This document shows positions 10,990 through 20,900 of a stretch of DNA of 64,000 nt, piece after piece. The notes below the pieces were generated by a model. The model was not told the DNA's origin. It made no database searches and saw only the letters and a program-made list of their open reading frames with translations. The position numbers and the translations under genes were made by a program. Positions within the stretch are counted from its first letter, which is position 1. Each line of letters begins with the position of its first letter. The DNA comes from Ailurus styani (Eukaryota; Chordata; Mammalia; Carnivora; Ailuridae). Location of the stretch: the NCBI GenBank assembly GCA_002007465.1, contig LNAC01000009.1, positions 3,873,526 to 3,937,525 of the forward strand. Direction: 5' to 3'.

Positions 10990-11226
10990 GGGGGACGCCT
11001 GGGTGGTTCAGTCAGGTAACCGTCTGCCTTCAGCTCAGGTTGGGATCTCAGGGTTCTGGGACTGAGTCCCGCATTGGGCTCCCTGCTCAAAAGGGAGCCC
11101 GTTTCTCCCTCTGCCAGCCGTTCCCACTGCTTGTGCAATCGCGCTCTCTCTCTCTCTCGCTCTCTCTCTCTCTCTGACAGCTAAATAAAGTCTTTAAGAA
11201 AAAAGACTCTCTTAAAAAAAAAAAAA
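10990..11226 (+). mobile_element. SINEC: CAN-SINE with expanded CT tract
   Basis: Its head is GACGCCTGGGTGGTTCAG. The internal CT microsatellite spans about 11144-11176, and it ends in two A-rich tracts (AATAAAGTCTTTAAG and a poly-A). Confidence 0.88.
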
Positions 11227-11269
11227 ACTACACATCACAGCTGTTCAAAAATGGGAGCTGCCCTTAATA

Positions 11270-11445
11270 TTACTAACCAGCATTAGGTGAATAATCAGGA
11301 GATGAAAGTTTTAGACTTGGCTCTGTCCATAACTAGCTATAATGTTTCAGGCAAAAAAAAAAATTAATCTCTTAGATTCTTCACTTCTTTATTAGAAAAT
11401 CAGAAGCTAATAATCTGCTTCATCGGGTCATTCTGAAGACTGAAT
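11270..11445 (+). mobile_element. MIR: Probable MIR SINE
   Basis: A decayed MIR-like order is seen: TTTTAGACTTGGCTCTGTCC then ATTAGAAAATCAGAAGCTAATAATC. It is weakly conserved. Confidence 0.45.
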
Positions 11446-11454
11446 TCTTTCAGT

Positions 11455-11680
11455 CTACATGTATTCACTGAGTACCTACTATGACCTACGCATCATAGTG
11501 GGCAGTGGGGGAAAAGCAATGAATAAGTCAGATAAAGTTCCTGTTCTTAAAGAGTTTCTATTCCAGAATAGATATACCACAAAAAAAATATTATTATATA
11601 ATGTAATGTTGGGTGGTAATAAGAAATATGAAGAAACTGGAGCAAGGTAAGGGAAAAGAGAGTGATGGAGAGATGCCACT
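11455..11680 (-). mobile_element. L2: L2 LINE 3'-end fragment
   Basis: Antisense L2 3'-end phrases are present, such as TATTCACTGAGTACCTACTATG followed by AGTTCCTGTTCTTAAAGAG and TCTATTCCAGAATAGA. Confidence 0.6.
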
Positions 11681-12425
11681 TTAGCCCAAGGACAGAGATG
11701 GAGACACATGGAGAAGAGCCAGTAGGAGTGAAGGAAGAGAAGCACAGGGCCCGGCGGCAGGGGGACCCTGGGGGAGTCTGCGTTAGAAAGAGGGAGCCAA
11801 GGTATAGCTGGGGAGCACAGAGATGGGGGCAGGAGAGGAGACTCAGCCAGACCACAGGGGGCCCTGGAGGCCTTGGGAGGAACGCACGGTCTCATTCTCA
11901 TACAAGGCAGCTGCTAAAGAGCTCTACACAGGTTTTTAAACGATCCCTTGGCTACGCCGAAGGAGGTGATGCCAGGCTCAGCATGGCACAAAATAAATGT
12001 GGAGGCCAGCAACAACAGAAGGCTGAGATGTGGCCCAGTTAGCTCCCCCAGCATCCTGGAGGGCACAAAACCTGTTCCAGCAAAGGGGACAGGGAGGAAG
12101 TGGGCGTGGCAGCAAACAGGTCAGTGATGCTGCAGAGAAGTACAGCCGTGGGGGGCAGTGCGTGCAGTCAGGCTCCAGGTCACCCCAGAGGCCATATACT
12201 CCTCTGCCCTCAAAGCACAAAAGGAAGAAACCAAGTTATGGCAAAACGAGAAGCCAACTCCACGCCTGCCACAAGGAACAACCCTCAGTCAGACCAACAG
12301 AAGCACACTGGCTGAAGAAAAAACAATTAAAAAAAAATGTATTGTTACAAAATACTATTTTCTATCATAGAAAAGTCATTATAAAAATGTAGAAGGTAAA
12401 CAAAAAGAAATAGAAAGAAGAAAGA
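11681..12425. other. Intronic sequence, nothing recognised
   Basis: It is purine-rich, with several overlapping long chance frames on both strands (up to 140 codons). None has splice-site support or a recognisable protein. Confidence 0.5.
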
Positions 12426-12429
12426 TTAA

Positions 12430-12785
12430 ATTCCAATTAACTAGAATCCTACAACCAGAAGTTACAGTAAATAATGTTTGGCTATTTATAACCAGATAGT
12501 TATGAATACATAAACATCAAATCTAGACCTCTTCTTCTGCAAATATAAATATGTGTGCATTGCATGTGCTTTTCAAAAATGGCACTGTTCTCTGTGAATG
12601 GTGCTGTAACTTGCTCCTTTCACCTACTATTTGTGCATATATCGCACGTGACTTCCAAGGCAGTTAATTCGAGATTGATGGCATCCTTTTTAATGCTGCT
12701 TAGCATTTCATAAAGAATATTATAGCCCACTGACCCGACTGTTGGGCATATGGGTTGTTTCCAGTGGTTTTTACCAGCCCCTGTC
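12430..12785 (-). mobile_element. L1: Old L1 fragment, antisense
   Basis: Phrases such as TTTAATGCTGCTTAGCATTTC and GTTGGGCATATGGGTTGTTTCC match the reverse complement of old L1 3' sequence. It ends about 45 bp short of RALGPS1 coding exon 2. Confidence 0.6.
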
Positions 12786-12830
12786 GCACCGTTTTGGTGC
12801 CCAGACACTCACATCAGTTCCGTTACTTAC

Positions 12831-12938
12831 AGCAAACTCCTCGGGACTCACTTTCAAGACATCGAAGACAACGGCATCGTAGCTCTTGCTGGCATAGTCG
12901 CAGCTCTGGCCCTCCAGAGAGTCTGAGCTGCTGCTGCC
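12831..12938 (-). CDS. RALGPS1: RALGPS1 second coding exon (residues 20-55)
   Basis: This exon is bounded by an acceptor (CCCTGTCCTCCACAG) at 12939 and a canonical donor (GTAAGT) at 12830. Its 108 nt encode 36 residues, starting [20 protein letters not shown] and ending KVSPEEFA, in phase 0 at both ends. I recognise this as the serine-rich linker and the entry into the RasGEF (CDC25) domain of RALGPS1. The human protein, as I recall it, has KVTPEEFA, so this copy has a conservative Thr-to-Ser change. The exon is free of repeats and lies 3.3 kb downstream of the ATG exon in transcript order. The frame remains open beyond both splice sites, but those flanks are not protein-like. Confidence 0.96.
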
Positions 12939-13039
12939 CTGTGGAGGACAGGGAGAGAGGGTGCTGAGCAGTCGGGCTGACTCCACACTCGCTGCCTCCC
13001 ACACCCAGACCGAGGACGCAAGAGGGACAGCACTGCACA

Positions 13040-13235
13040 GTGGGAAAAGCTCCTACTGCTCGCTGCTTTACCCCGTTCCAGGCACCGTGTTGGGCACTAC
13101 TCTTGTTTAATACTCATAAGAACTGAGTACACCTGTTTTTACTCGGCTTTACAGATTAAGAAGCTGAGGGAATGCCTCTTTCCCCCAAGGTATCACAGCC
13201 AGGAAACTGAAGAGCCAGGAGGTGACCCTGGTTTC
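13040..13235 (-). mobile_element. MIR: MIR SINE
   Basis: The reverse-complement MIR order is visible: CCAGGCACCGTGTTGGGCAC, TTTAATACTCATAAGAAC, then TTACAGATTAAGAAGCTGAGG. Confidence 0.65.
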
Positions 13236-14120
13236 CCGTACCCTCGATCACTCCCCCAACTGCTTCCAGCCCCCTGTGTAGCTGGGTGGGGTGAAAAGCT
13301 ACAGCCCACTGTTCCATCAGAGAGGACGGGACTTCATCACTTAGGAGGCCTGAGGCAATCATCTGTCTTGTCCTGTCTCTCAGACATTACCTAGTTTCAC
13401 CTTTGTTTTTTGTTGTTGTTGTTTTCTGGAAGTCACTGCAGAAGATTCTTATACAAAACGTTAAGCTGGCTCTCAAGCTCTTATTTCATATATGGGCCAT
13501 TTGGAATTGAAAGCCAGTGTGCTGATGAGGTGAGAGGTAACCAACCGGCTTTGGAGACGGGCGTGAAAGTTATATTTAGGAGAGGCCCTTATTAAGGAGA
13601 ACACCACGAGCCTTGCCTGTACAGAAGGGGTCTCCCATAATAAGAGCAAGTTAAAACTCCCCAAATGTGGCCAGTTTTATGAAACCCAACCCTGTGGGGA
13701 TCCCAGAATGTTGAACATACCTTCTCTTTGATTTTATTTAATTTCATCAAATTCCACTTCGGGGAACCAATCAAGCTTACCACCCAAAAATTGTGCCCTC
13801 TTCATAAATGGTTTTATTCGTCTCAACCCATGAAGAGGGGTTTTGTGGTTTCCATCAACCTCAATATCTTGGACTGGGATTTAGAGAACATGCTTTTATT
13901 AATTCTTCTTTATTTCAAAATGGCTATATCTGGAAAAACTTTGCAATCTTACTGGAAACTAGAGTGTTTTTAGGCCAGTGAGGGAAACCAACAGTCAACA
14001 ACTGAGAATGTGAGGTTAAAGGAGGAGCGGAAACTCAAACCTGTAGATTTCAGGAGGCCTGTGTCATTGAAAGGTTTTACGAATGAGGCTGCTATACCCA
14101 AAACTCTCAGATGCTCTGAA
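13236..14120. other. Intronic unique sequence
   Basis: Nothing is recognised apart from a short GTT repeat near 13411-13424. Confidence 0.5.
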
Positions 14121-14124
14121 GAAG

Positions 14125-14262
14125 TAGCACACCATGGTGGTTAAGCCCTCTGAAGTCATGCCTGGTGGAACCGCCAGCTCCATGCCAGCAGCTGCCTGAC
14201 CTCGCACAAGCTACTTCACCTGACTGTCCTGCTCTTAGGACAACGGCCCTGTTGGCACCTCC
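14125..14262 (+). mobile_element. MIR: MIR SINE
   Basis: It starts ACACCATGGTGGTTAAGCCC and continues with the GCTGCCTGACCTCGCACAAG and TACTTCACCTGACTG segments of MIR. Confidence 0.65.
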
Positions 14263-14299
14263 CCGCCAGGGTTTTGGTACAGGTTATACACATCGAAGC

Positions 14300-14395
14300 T
14301 AACAAAGCTGCAGGCAGAATCCCCCGCCCCAGGAGACGCCGATTCAAGAGGCCTGGGCGGGCTCAGCCATGGCTATTTCAGAAGTTCCCTGAACG
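14300..14395 (-). mobile_element. MER5-like hAT remnant cut by a SINE
   Basis: The phrases CCCGCCCCAGGAGACGCCGA, TTCAAGAGGCCTGGGCGGG and TTTCAGAAGTTCCCTG follow the antisense MER5A order. The young SINE at 14396 interrupts it. Confidence 0.55.
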
Positions 14396-14604
14396 GGCGC
14401 CTGGGTGGCTCAGTGGGTTAAAGCCGCTGCCTTCAGCTCAGGTCATGATCCCAGGGTCCTGGGATCGAGGCCCACATCGGGCTCCCTGCTCAGTGGGGAG
14501 CCTGCTTCCTCCTCTCTCCTCGCTCTCTGCCTGCCTCTCTGCCTACTTGTGATCTCTCTCTCTGTGTCAAATGAATAAATAAAATCTTAAAAAAAAAAAA
14601 AAAA
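14396..14604 (+). mobile_element. SINEC: Young CAN-SINE, GCCGCTGCC subfamily
   Basis: This full-length copy has perfect 16-nt target duplications AGAAGTTCCCTGAACG (14380-14395 and 14605-14620). It carries GCCGCTGCC, ATGATCCC and an AAATGAATAAATAAAATC tail, shared with the copies at 16525 and 30660. Confidence 0.95.
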
Positions 14605-14837
14605 AGAAGTTCCCTGAACGATGGGACATTCTCCCCTGAGGAGGATCTGTGCTAAACTTTTGAGAAGTAAAATGATGAATCTTGAATGGCTCTGAAATTG
14701 GCGGTCTGTTCTGCCACACGGTCTTATGCACAGACTCCAAGCAGGCAATTACCTATAAGTCACTGCACTGCCACACCCACCTTCCAGAAAGTGACCAAGT
14801 CAGGTGACAGGGTGGTTTTCCTCAGTGTAGTGTCATC

Positions 14838-15065
14838 AGGGGTAGGAGCACTGGCTTGAGTGTCACAGGGGCCTGGCTGTGAATCCCTACCCACTGCTGA
14901 CCAGCTGTGTGATTTAAGCCAGTTTATTCACCTCTTCCTGCCTTAGTTTCCCCATCTATAAACTGGGGGCGAAGCAATAGTACAGACCTGATCGGGCTAC
15001 TATGAGGACTGGTGGGATAACACGTGTGCACATGCAAGACAAGGGCCTAGCAGACACTGAATTAC
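14838..15065 (+). mobile_element. MIR: MIR SINE, well preserved
   Basis: The MIR core is clear: GAGCACTGGCTTGAGTGTCA, GACCAGCTGTGTGATTTAAGC, CCTTAGTTTCCCCATCTATA, then GATAACACGTGTGCAC. Confidence 0.85.
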
Positions 15066-16240
15066 GGGGGTGCGTGTGCCTGTGGTGTCATTCAATCACC
15101 AAAATTCACTGAGCGCTTCAATCATACATGTGTTCTTTCATTCAACAACTATGTGAGCACTTACCATGTTCTGGATACACACATGTATGCATGCACACAC
15201 AATATATATGGGTAGACGTGTACATGTATGCACATACACACAGATCACAAAAGACAGAAGTTTTACTCTAGATGGAGTGTAAATTATAAATGAAAACAGA
15301 AGTCTGATTCCTCCAGTTATCAAACAGTCCATTCCTGAGATTTCAGGTTTTATAACTCTCCTGTAACATCCCCTTGCATCTGCCCCAGACACACACGCTC
15401 ATACAAGAGGCCTTATTTAATCCAGTGTTGCCCCAAATACATTAGTGGTGGTGTGACGATGAGGCAGTGACTTCATTTAAACCTATACTGGCACCATTAG
15501 GGAATTTTAAAAGGTACTCACAAGTCTGTTTTCAGAAGCAGAGATCAAAATAAGGAATTTCTTTAAAGGTTTATAAGATATGAATAGGTTCCTGTGAATT
15601 TCTAGCTGATCACACAGGATCATTTCAAAAGTTCAGCTTCACTGGGAGGGACTGAGCGTTCCCTTGCCAGTAGTCATGGGAGTCAGGCATTACATATTTG
15701 GCCAGGTGGCATCCCTGGGCCTGATGACAGCCGCTCCTCTTACATGTCTCTGCTCCATCACCGCACTTGGGAAATAAAGCCCCACACCCCCAAAGGCCCA
15801 GGGCAGGGGCCCTAGCCCAGGCCACTCTCAGAGCACCAGTCCTTATAGCCATCTCCTACTGAGCAGGGTAAACAAGAACATGGGCCCAGTTGGAATCACT
15901 TCTGTCTGACTTCATTCTGGAATGTGTGACTTATTTATAATCAGCAGCAGCTTTTCTTGGGAAAGGTCTGATCCCATCTTGCCACCAAAATGGAATGTGG
16001 CACTTGCCACAACTGGACTGGGCAGGTGTTTGTTTTTCTTTGAAGAGAACGACTGAAGAAAACGTACTGATCCTCAGGGCTGACTGCCTCCCAAATCTCA
16101 TGCCTGGTGTGGCCAAGGGCCTCAGGAGTGCTAAGAATGGTGGTATTCATGGAGCCTTACTGCCTTGCTGTCCACAACTTAGCCGGGGCCTGGGTCTGAT
16201 GAAAGGAACCTCCCTACGCCACCCACTGTCCCAATTCTCA
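15066..16240. other. Intronic sequence next to the RALGPS1 ATG exon
   Basis: Short alternating CA/TA runs occur at 15175-15245. Otherwise it is unique and I see no further exon. Confidence 0.5.
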
Positions 16241-16252
16241 CAGCCCCCATAC

Positions 16253-16309
16253 CTGTGGAGTGGCGGAGGTGACCAACACGCTAGCCATCAGACCATTCCT
16301 CTTGTACAT
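16253..16309 (-). CDS. RALGPS1: RALGPS1 first coding exon (residues 1-19)
   Basis: On the minus strand the exon reads from an ATG at 16309 through 19 codons, MYKRNGLMASVLVTSATPQ, and ends in CTCCACAG followed by the donor GTATGG. I recognise this as the N-terminus of RALGPS1, a guanine-nucleotide exchange factor that activates RalA and RalB. The full protein has a CDC25/RasGEF catalytic domain, a PxxP segment that binds SH3 adaptors, and a C-terminal PH domain for membrane recruitment. The coding part is 57 nt, so the intron that follows is phase 0 and joins cleanly to the next exon at 12938. The start was chosen because it matches the known protein start as I recall it and has A at position -3. 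A uORF overlaps this start in another frame. The identification rests on recall of the family sequence, with no alignment run. Confidence 0.95.
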
Positions 16310-16356
16310 AGTCTCCGGGCCACAGGGAGCTTCAGGGCAGCCTCCGTTGGTGACAT
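16288..16356 (-). promoter_or_regulatory. Upstream ORF overlapping the RALGPS1 start
   Basis: An ATG at 16356, with G at position -3, opens a 22-codon frame ending in TGA at 16288-16290. That is 22 nt past the RALGPS1 ATG at 16309, so the two frames overlap. An overlapping uORF would be expected to lower initiation at the main start, because terminating ribosomes cannot simply re-scan to it. The frame also stays open upstream to the acceptor, and joins in frame to an ATG in the candidate exon at 39581-39659. Translation is not shown by the sequence. Confidence 0.5.
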
Positions 16357-16374
16357 AACCTGTCTGGAGAAGTC
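16310..16374 (-). other. RALGPS1: RALGPS1 5'UTR part of the ATG exon
   Basis: These 65 nt precede the start codon in the same exon. The exon's 3' splice site is clear: a pyrimidine-rich stretch ending TTGCCTTGCAG, followed by GACTTCTCC. An acceptor directly upstream of the 5'UTR shows that at least one more non-coding exon lies at higher coordinates. The segment contains an out-of-frame ATG at 16356 whose short frame runs past the main start. Confidence 0.85.
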
Positions 16375-16497
16375 CTGCAAGGCAAGGGGGCTCATGAACA
16401 CCAGCTTCAAATTCAACTTAATCCCACCAGTGTGGGGTGGGGGGTGGGGGGGAACGACGTTGTACTAGACTTGAACAGAAGACCCCAAAGAAGACCT

Positions 16498-16926
16498 TTA
16501 TTTTTTTAAAAAAGATGTTATTTAGGGTGCCTGGGTGGCTCAGTGGGTTAAAGCCGCTGCCTTCGGCTCAGGTCATGATCCCAGGGTCCTGGGATCGAGG
16601 CCCACATCGGGCTCTCTGCTCATCGGGGAGCCTGCTTCCTCCTCTCTCCTCTCTCTCTGCCTGCCTCTCTGCCTACTTGTAATCTCTCTCTCTGTGCCAA
16701 ATGAATAAATAAAATCTTAAAAAAAAAAAGAAAAAGAAAAAAAGATGTTATTTATTTTGACAGCAAGAGAGAGAGAGAGAGAGTACAAGCAGGGGGCAGC
16801 AGGCAGTGGAAGAAACAGGCTCTCCGCTGAGCAGGAAGCCCAACATGGGGGCTCAATCCCACGACCCTGGGATCATGAGCTGAGCCAAAGGCAGACGCTT
16901 AACCGACTGAGTCCCCCAGGCACCCC
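16498..16926 (-). mobile_element. SINEC: CAN-SINE split by a younger SINE
   Basis: This reverse-strand copy's T-rich tail lies at 16498-16524 and the rest at 16755-16926, ending GGCACCCC. Imperfect target duplications GACCTTTATTT and GACCTTTGTTT surround it. It has been interrupted at the tail by the element at 16525. Confidence 0.9.
16525..16737 (+). mobile_element. SINEC: Young CAN-SINE, GCCGCTGCC subfamily, nested
   Basis: The insertion duplicated AAAAAAGATGTTATTTA of the older SINE's tail (16508-16524 and 16738-16754). Diagnostic bases match the 14396 and 30660 copies. Confidence 0.95.
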
Positions 16927-16938
16927 ATGACCTTTGTT

Positions 16939-17128
16939 TTATTTATTTATTTTAAAGATTTTATTTATTTATTGGACGGAAAGAGAGAGCACAAGCAGGG
17001 GGAGGCAGAGGGAGAGGGGGAAGCAGACTCCTCGCTGAGCCAGGAGCCCGATGAGGGACTAGATCCCAGGACCCTGAGATCATGACCTGAGCTGAAGGCA
17101 GATGCTTTATCGTCTGAGCCTACCCAGA
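16939..17128 (-). mobile_element. SINEC: CAN-SINE
   Basis: A reverse copy beginning TTTAAAGATTTTATTTATTTATT and ending at the head complement near 17128. It lies immediately beside the nested pair. The flanks GACCTTTGTTTTATT and GACTTTTGCTTTAAA look like its target duplication. Confidence 0.88.
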
Positions 17129-17244
17129 CTTTTGCTTTAAATGAAAGCAGGTAAAGAAGACAAATGGATGCTACTATGTCTCCCCATGCACTCGACTGCT
17201 TCATCAGTAACAAGGTGGTAACAGCTGATACTTGCACAGTGTTC

Positions 17245-17385
17245 ACCATTTGCCATGCACTTGACGTACATTACCTCAACTGACCCTTACAACAGCCTCG
17301 GGCAGGTCCTAGTACACCCATATTACATGTGAGGAATCTGAGGTGCAGAGAGGTTAAGTAACTCAGGCTTTAGTGCCTCCACTCA
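17245..17385 (-). mobile_element. MIR: MIR SINE
   Basis: The reverse MIR order is seen: CATTACCTCAACTGACCC, TTACATGTGAGGAATCTGAGG, and TGCAGAGAGGTTAAGTAACTC. Confidence 0.75.
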
Positions 17386-17389
17386 CACC

Positions 17390-17560
17390 GTCTCCTGATC
17401 GCATCATCATTCAAGGCCCTGCTCAAATATCATTTCTTCTGAGTATCATGCCTGGACCACTCGAACCAGAACCAGATGCTCTCATCCCAATGTGTATACA
17501 CCTCTAGTGGAGCATTTGTCATAGCACTGAACATCGCAGAACTGCAGCCGCCACCTGCTT
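17390..17560 (+). mobile_element. L2: L2 LINE 3'-end fragment
   Basis: It has sense L2 phrases: TTCAAGGCCCTGCTCAAATA, CATTTCTTCTGAGTATCATG, and AGCATTTGTCATAGCACTG. Confidence 0.65.
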
Positions 17561-18865
17561 TTTAGCAGAAAAGTGACCTGGAGAGTAGGGAAGGTGTAAC
17601 AGGGGAAGGAAAGGAGAAGGTAGAGGGCCCAACTGGAAGCCAGCTGCAATTATCCAGGCCAGAGCTGATGGTCCTCTGTGCTAAGTGAGGTTGTCACAGT
17701 GAAGTCAGCGAGAAGGAGACAGACTGGGAGACAGCAGGGCCCAAACTGATGGGGAAGGGGGACAGGGGAGAACAAGTTGAGGATGAATGGTGTCTGGCCT
17801 GAGGTGCCAGAAGGATGGTGCATCCCTCCTCAAGGAAAGGGACAAAGGTGGTGCAGCAGATTTGTGGAAGATGATGATGGAGAACTTAATCTGGGATAAA
17901 TGCCATATCCGAGGTGCCAGAGAGAAAATCCACCCTGGAGGGCAAGGTCTCGCCTGAGGCCCACTGGGGAAGATGGTCTGGAGGTAGACGGAGATCTCCG
18001 CCCTGCCTGTGACCCTGCTGGAGCTCAGCCACAGGGTCCATGGCAGAGCAGCATCGAACATCCGAGAAGGACAGTGTCAAACACCCGAGAAGGAACGTCA
18101 GACGCCACAGGCTCCAGCAGTGCAGGGTCCAGCAGTGCAGGCTCCAAAGCCATGACGGCCATTCCCTCACGACCGCTCTGCTGGCTTCCGTCAGCCGCGT
18201 CCTCCTCAGCAACAGCCTGTGAGCCGTCCAGACACTGAGAAGAACCTCCTTTCTTCCCCCAGACACTGAGAAGAACCAGTCTGAGCTATAAACGACATTT
18301 GGGGGCCAACTGGGGACAGCTGGATATGGGCATTTTAGAGGATATTGAATTACCATTCATTTTCTGGGACGTGAGAGCAACAGCGGGGACATTAAGTAGG
18401 AGAAAGTCTATCTGGGTGACTCGTGGGACAGAACTCAGAGCTAAAGTGAGCTTGCGACTTAGTTTCAAATCAATCCACAAAAATCGAAGGTGAAGTCGAG
18501 ATAAAGCAACCACATCAAAATGGTAACAACTGACATCCACTGACAGGAGTTCACTGCACTGGTCTCTCAACTTTTCTGAGTGCTTGATCCTTCTCATACT
18601 GAGAAAGAAAAGGGGGAAAAAAGCACAGGTCGGCTAAGTTTTTCCTCAGAGTCCAAACTCCCCTTTCATGAGGGAAAGGAGATGGGCTGGAAACACTCAT
18701 TTGTTAACCGTTTCTGTCCTCGGGGAAAAGCCAGGCCCGCCGTTACCCAGGACCCAGAGCCCGTGGCTGGGGCAGGTTTGGAAGGCAGCTGCACAAAAGA
18801 TAGGAGGAGACCTTTAGTGAAAGAAGGTCTAGGTAGGGTGAAGGAAACGCCCCGGGGAAAGGCAG
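17561..18865. other. Intronic or upstream sequence, moderately CpG-rich
   Basis: There is a moderate cluster of CpGs at 17900-18240 and a local duplication at 18228-18280. Overlapping long frames on both strands reflect GC content. No splice-bounded exon was found. Confidence 0.45.
18228..18280. repeat. Local direct duplication
   Basis: CCAGACACTGAGAAGAACC occurs twice, at about 18228 and 18259, separated by a short CT-rich spacer. Confidence 0.9.
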
Positions 18866-18869
18866 ATCA

Positions 18870-19790
18870 AATCCACAGTGAACTACCCTGTCACACCTGC
18901 TAGGACGGCTATAATGGAAAAGACAGTACCAAGTGTCGGCAAGGATGTGGAGAAATGGAGCCCTCATACACTGCTGCCAGGGAGGCGAAAGGTACACTCC
19001 TTTGGAAAATAGTTGGGTAGTTTCTTAAAAAATTAAACACAGGGGCGCCTGAATGGCTCAGTCATTAAGCGTCTGCCTTCAGCTCAGGCATGATCCCAGG
19101 GTCCTGGGATCGAGCCCCGCATCGGGCTCCCTGCTCAGCAGGAAGCCTGCTTCTCCCTCTCGCACTCTCCTGCTTGTGTTCCCTCTCTTGCTCGCTGTGT
19201 CTCTCTCTGTCAAGTAAATAAATAAAATCTTTAAAAAAAAAAAAAAGTTAAACATACACTTACCAAATGACCAGCAATTCTACTCCTCTGTAGCTACCTT
19301 AGAAGAAATGAAAGCATATGTCCACACAAAGACACGCACATGAATCATTCATCAGAGCCAAAAACTGGAAACAATCTAAACACCCCTCGGCTGCTGGACG
19401 GGTCAACAATGTGACATGTCCATACGGTGGGGTATTACTCAGCAATAAAGAGATGAAATACTGATAAAAACTATAACATGAATAAACCTCAAAAATATTA
19501 TGCTAAGTGAAAGAGGCCAGACCCAAAAGACTGTACTGTAGGGTGCCATTTTTATGAAATGCCCAAAAAAGGCAAATTCGTAGTGACAGGAGCATATCAG
19601 TGGTCGGCTGGGGGCGGAGGCAGGGCTGTCTGCAAATGGGCACAAGGGATTTTTCTGAGGTGACGGAAATGTTCTAAAACTGGGTCATCGTGACAGTCCC
19701 ATAGCCCTGTAAATTCGCCAGAAGTTACAGAATCGTACACTTGGAGTGGGTGAGTTTTACGGTATGTAAACTACACTACAGTGAAAGCAG
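18870..19790 (+). mobile_element. L1: Old L1 3' region, split by a SINE
   Basis: It follows the L1 order from the end of ORF2 (CAAGGATGTGGAGAAATGGAG) through TTACTCAGCAATAAAGAGATG and ATTATGCTAAGTGAAAGAGG to a decayed 3' end. It is non-coding. A SINE interrupts it at 19042-19246. Confidence 0.75.
19042..19246 (+). mobile_element. SINEC: CAN-SINE
   Basis: Its head is GGGGCGCCTGAATGGCTCAG and its tail AATAAATAAAATCTTTAAAA. The short target duplication TTAAACAC/TTAAACAT comes from the surrounding L1. Confidence 0.92.
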
Positions 19791-20745
19791 CAGCCACCAG
19801 CTCGGTTTCATGGTGGCGACCTGAACTCCCATGTTTAACTGCCCCCCCACGTCCCTTTGAAATAATCCAAGAAATATTAAAATAGCAAAAAAAAAACTAT
19901 ATTAGCACATGACAAGAGAGAAGAGTTATTAATAAGCAAAAATTTGTGAGGAATTTCCAGTGCAGAGGAGACAGGACTGTGAGGAGGGGAGCCACCCTCT
20001 GGAGCAAAGGGAAGGCCCCCCAGGAGTCTGAGGGATGGGACCCTCCAACAGGTCCCCATGAGACACTCGGAGACTTCAAAGTGGGGAATCCAGAAACTGA
20101 GGCTGAAAGGAAGGCCGGCTCGAGAGCTCAAGGCGAACCATGAAACTGGCTCAGGTGGCAGGGCTGTCTCAGACCAGACAAACCAACTCACGTGGACTGG
20201 GAGTCAAGGCCAGCCCAGCCAGGCTCTCAATGCCAGAAGCTACCAGCTTGTTGGAAGGACTGTGTTCAGACGAGCTCAAGCCAAACTGAAGTGACTCGAC
20301 CCAAGACTGACAGAGTCACCGTGGCAGGAGGGCACGGGAGACAGCTGGCCTGATGCTCCTTGTGGATCAAACCCGCTCCTGTTCCAGTCTGAGGTGGGCT
20401 TCGCTCCTTTCAGGGTACCTCTGGCACTTCACGGGTCTTCACCAAGCGGAGACCAACGTGGAGCCCAGTCTGCTCAGCCTGGCCCCAACCAGAGACCTTG
20501 GCTCTCCCCAGTTGCCTGACACCATAAATTCTCAAATCACATAGCCCTTCAACACAGGTGCCACATTTTATCCTCACACTCTCTTCCATGACTGGTCATT
20601 GGCTCACTTCCTGCATCCTGTCTGAAGAACACCACAGCTCTGCCCATTTCTCCAGCATCGTTGAGGAGGTGCACTTAGGTGCCCCTGTCTACACAGCACC
20701 AGCGGCACACCCAGGGAACAGCAGCTGCACAAAGCCAGGTCAGGT
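19791..20745. other. Unique sequence
   Basis: I recognise nothing here. Frames up to 104 codons lack supporting signals. Confidence 0.5.
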
Positions 20746-20749
20746 GCCA

Positions 20750-20900
20750 CATTTCTAGCTCATTTCATCTTCACAACAACCCCACACTCAAGAGACTCTT
20801 CTACTCCTGGAAACTGAGGCTCTGAGAGGTGATGTAACTGACTACTATTTGAGTGGTGGGACTAGGGATTCAAACCCTGGTCTGTCGACCGGTGCCTGGG
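20750..20900 (-). mobile_element. MIR: MIR SINE
   Basis: The reverse MIR order is seen: CATCTTCACAACAACCCCAC, GGAAACTGAGGCTCTGAGAGG, then GGGATTCAAACCCTGGTC. Confidence 0.75.

Larger units (their letters stand above)
3717..12830 (-). other. RALGPS1: RALGPS1 intron between coding exons 2 and 3
   Basis: This intron of about 9.1 kb runs from the GTAAGT donor at 12830 to the TTGCAG acceptor at 3717. It holds a MER2/Tigger transposon, an L1 3' segment with a U4 pseudogene, several SINEs, MIR copies and old L1 pieces, listed separately. Confidence 0.9.
12939..16252 (-). other. RALGPS1: RALGPS1 intron between coding exons 1 and 2
   Basis: This intron of about 3.3 kb runs from the GTATGG donor at 16252 to the CCACAG acceptor at 12939. 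It contains MIR copies, a MER5-like hAT remnant and one young SINE inserted into that remnant. Confidence 0.9.
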
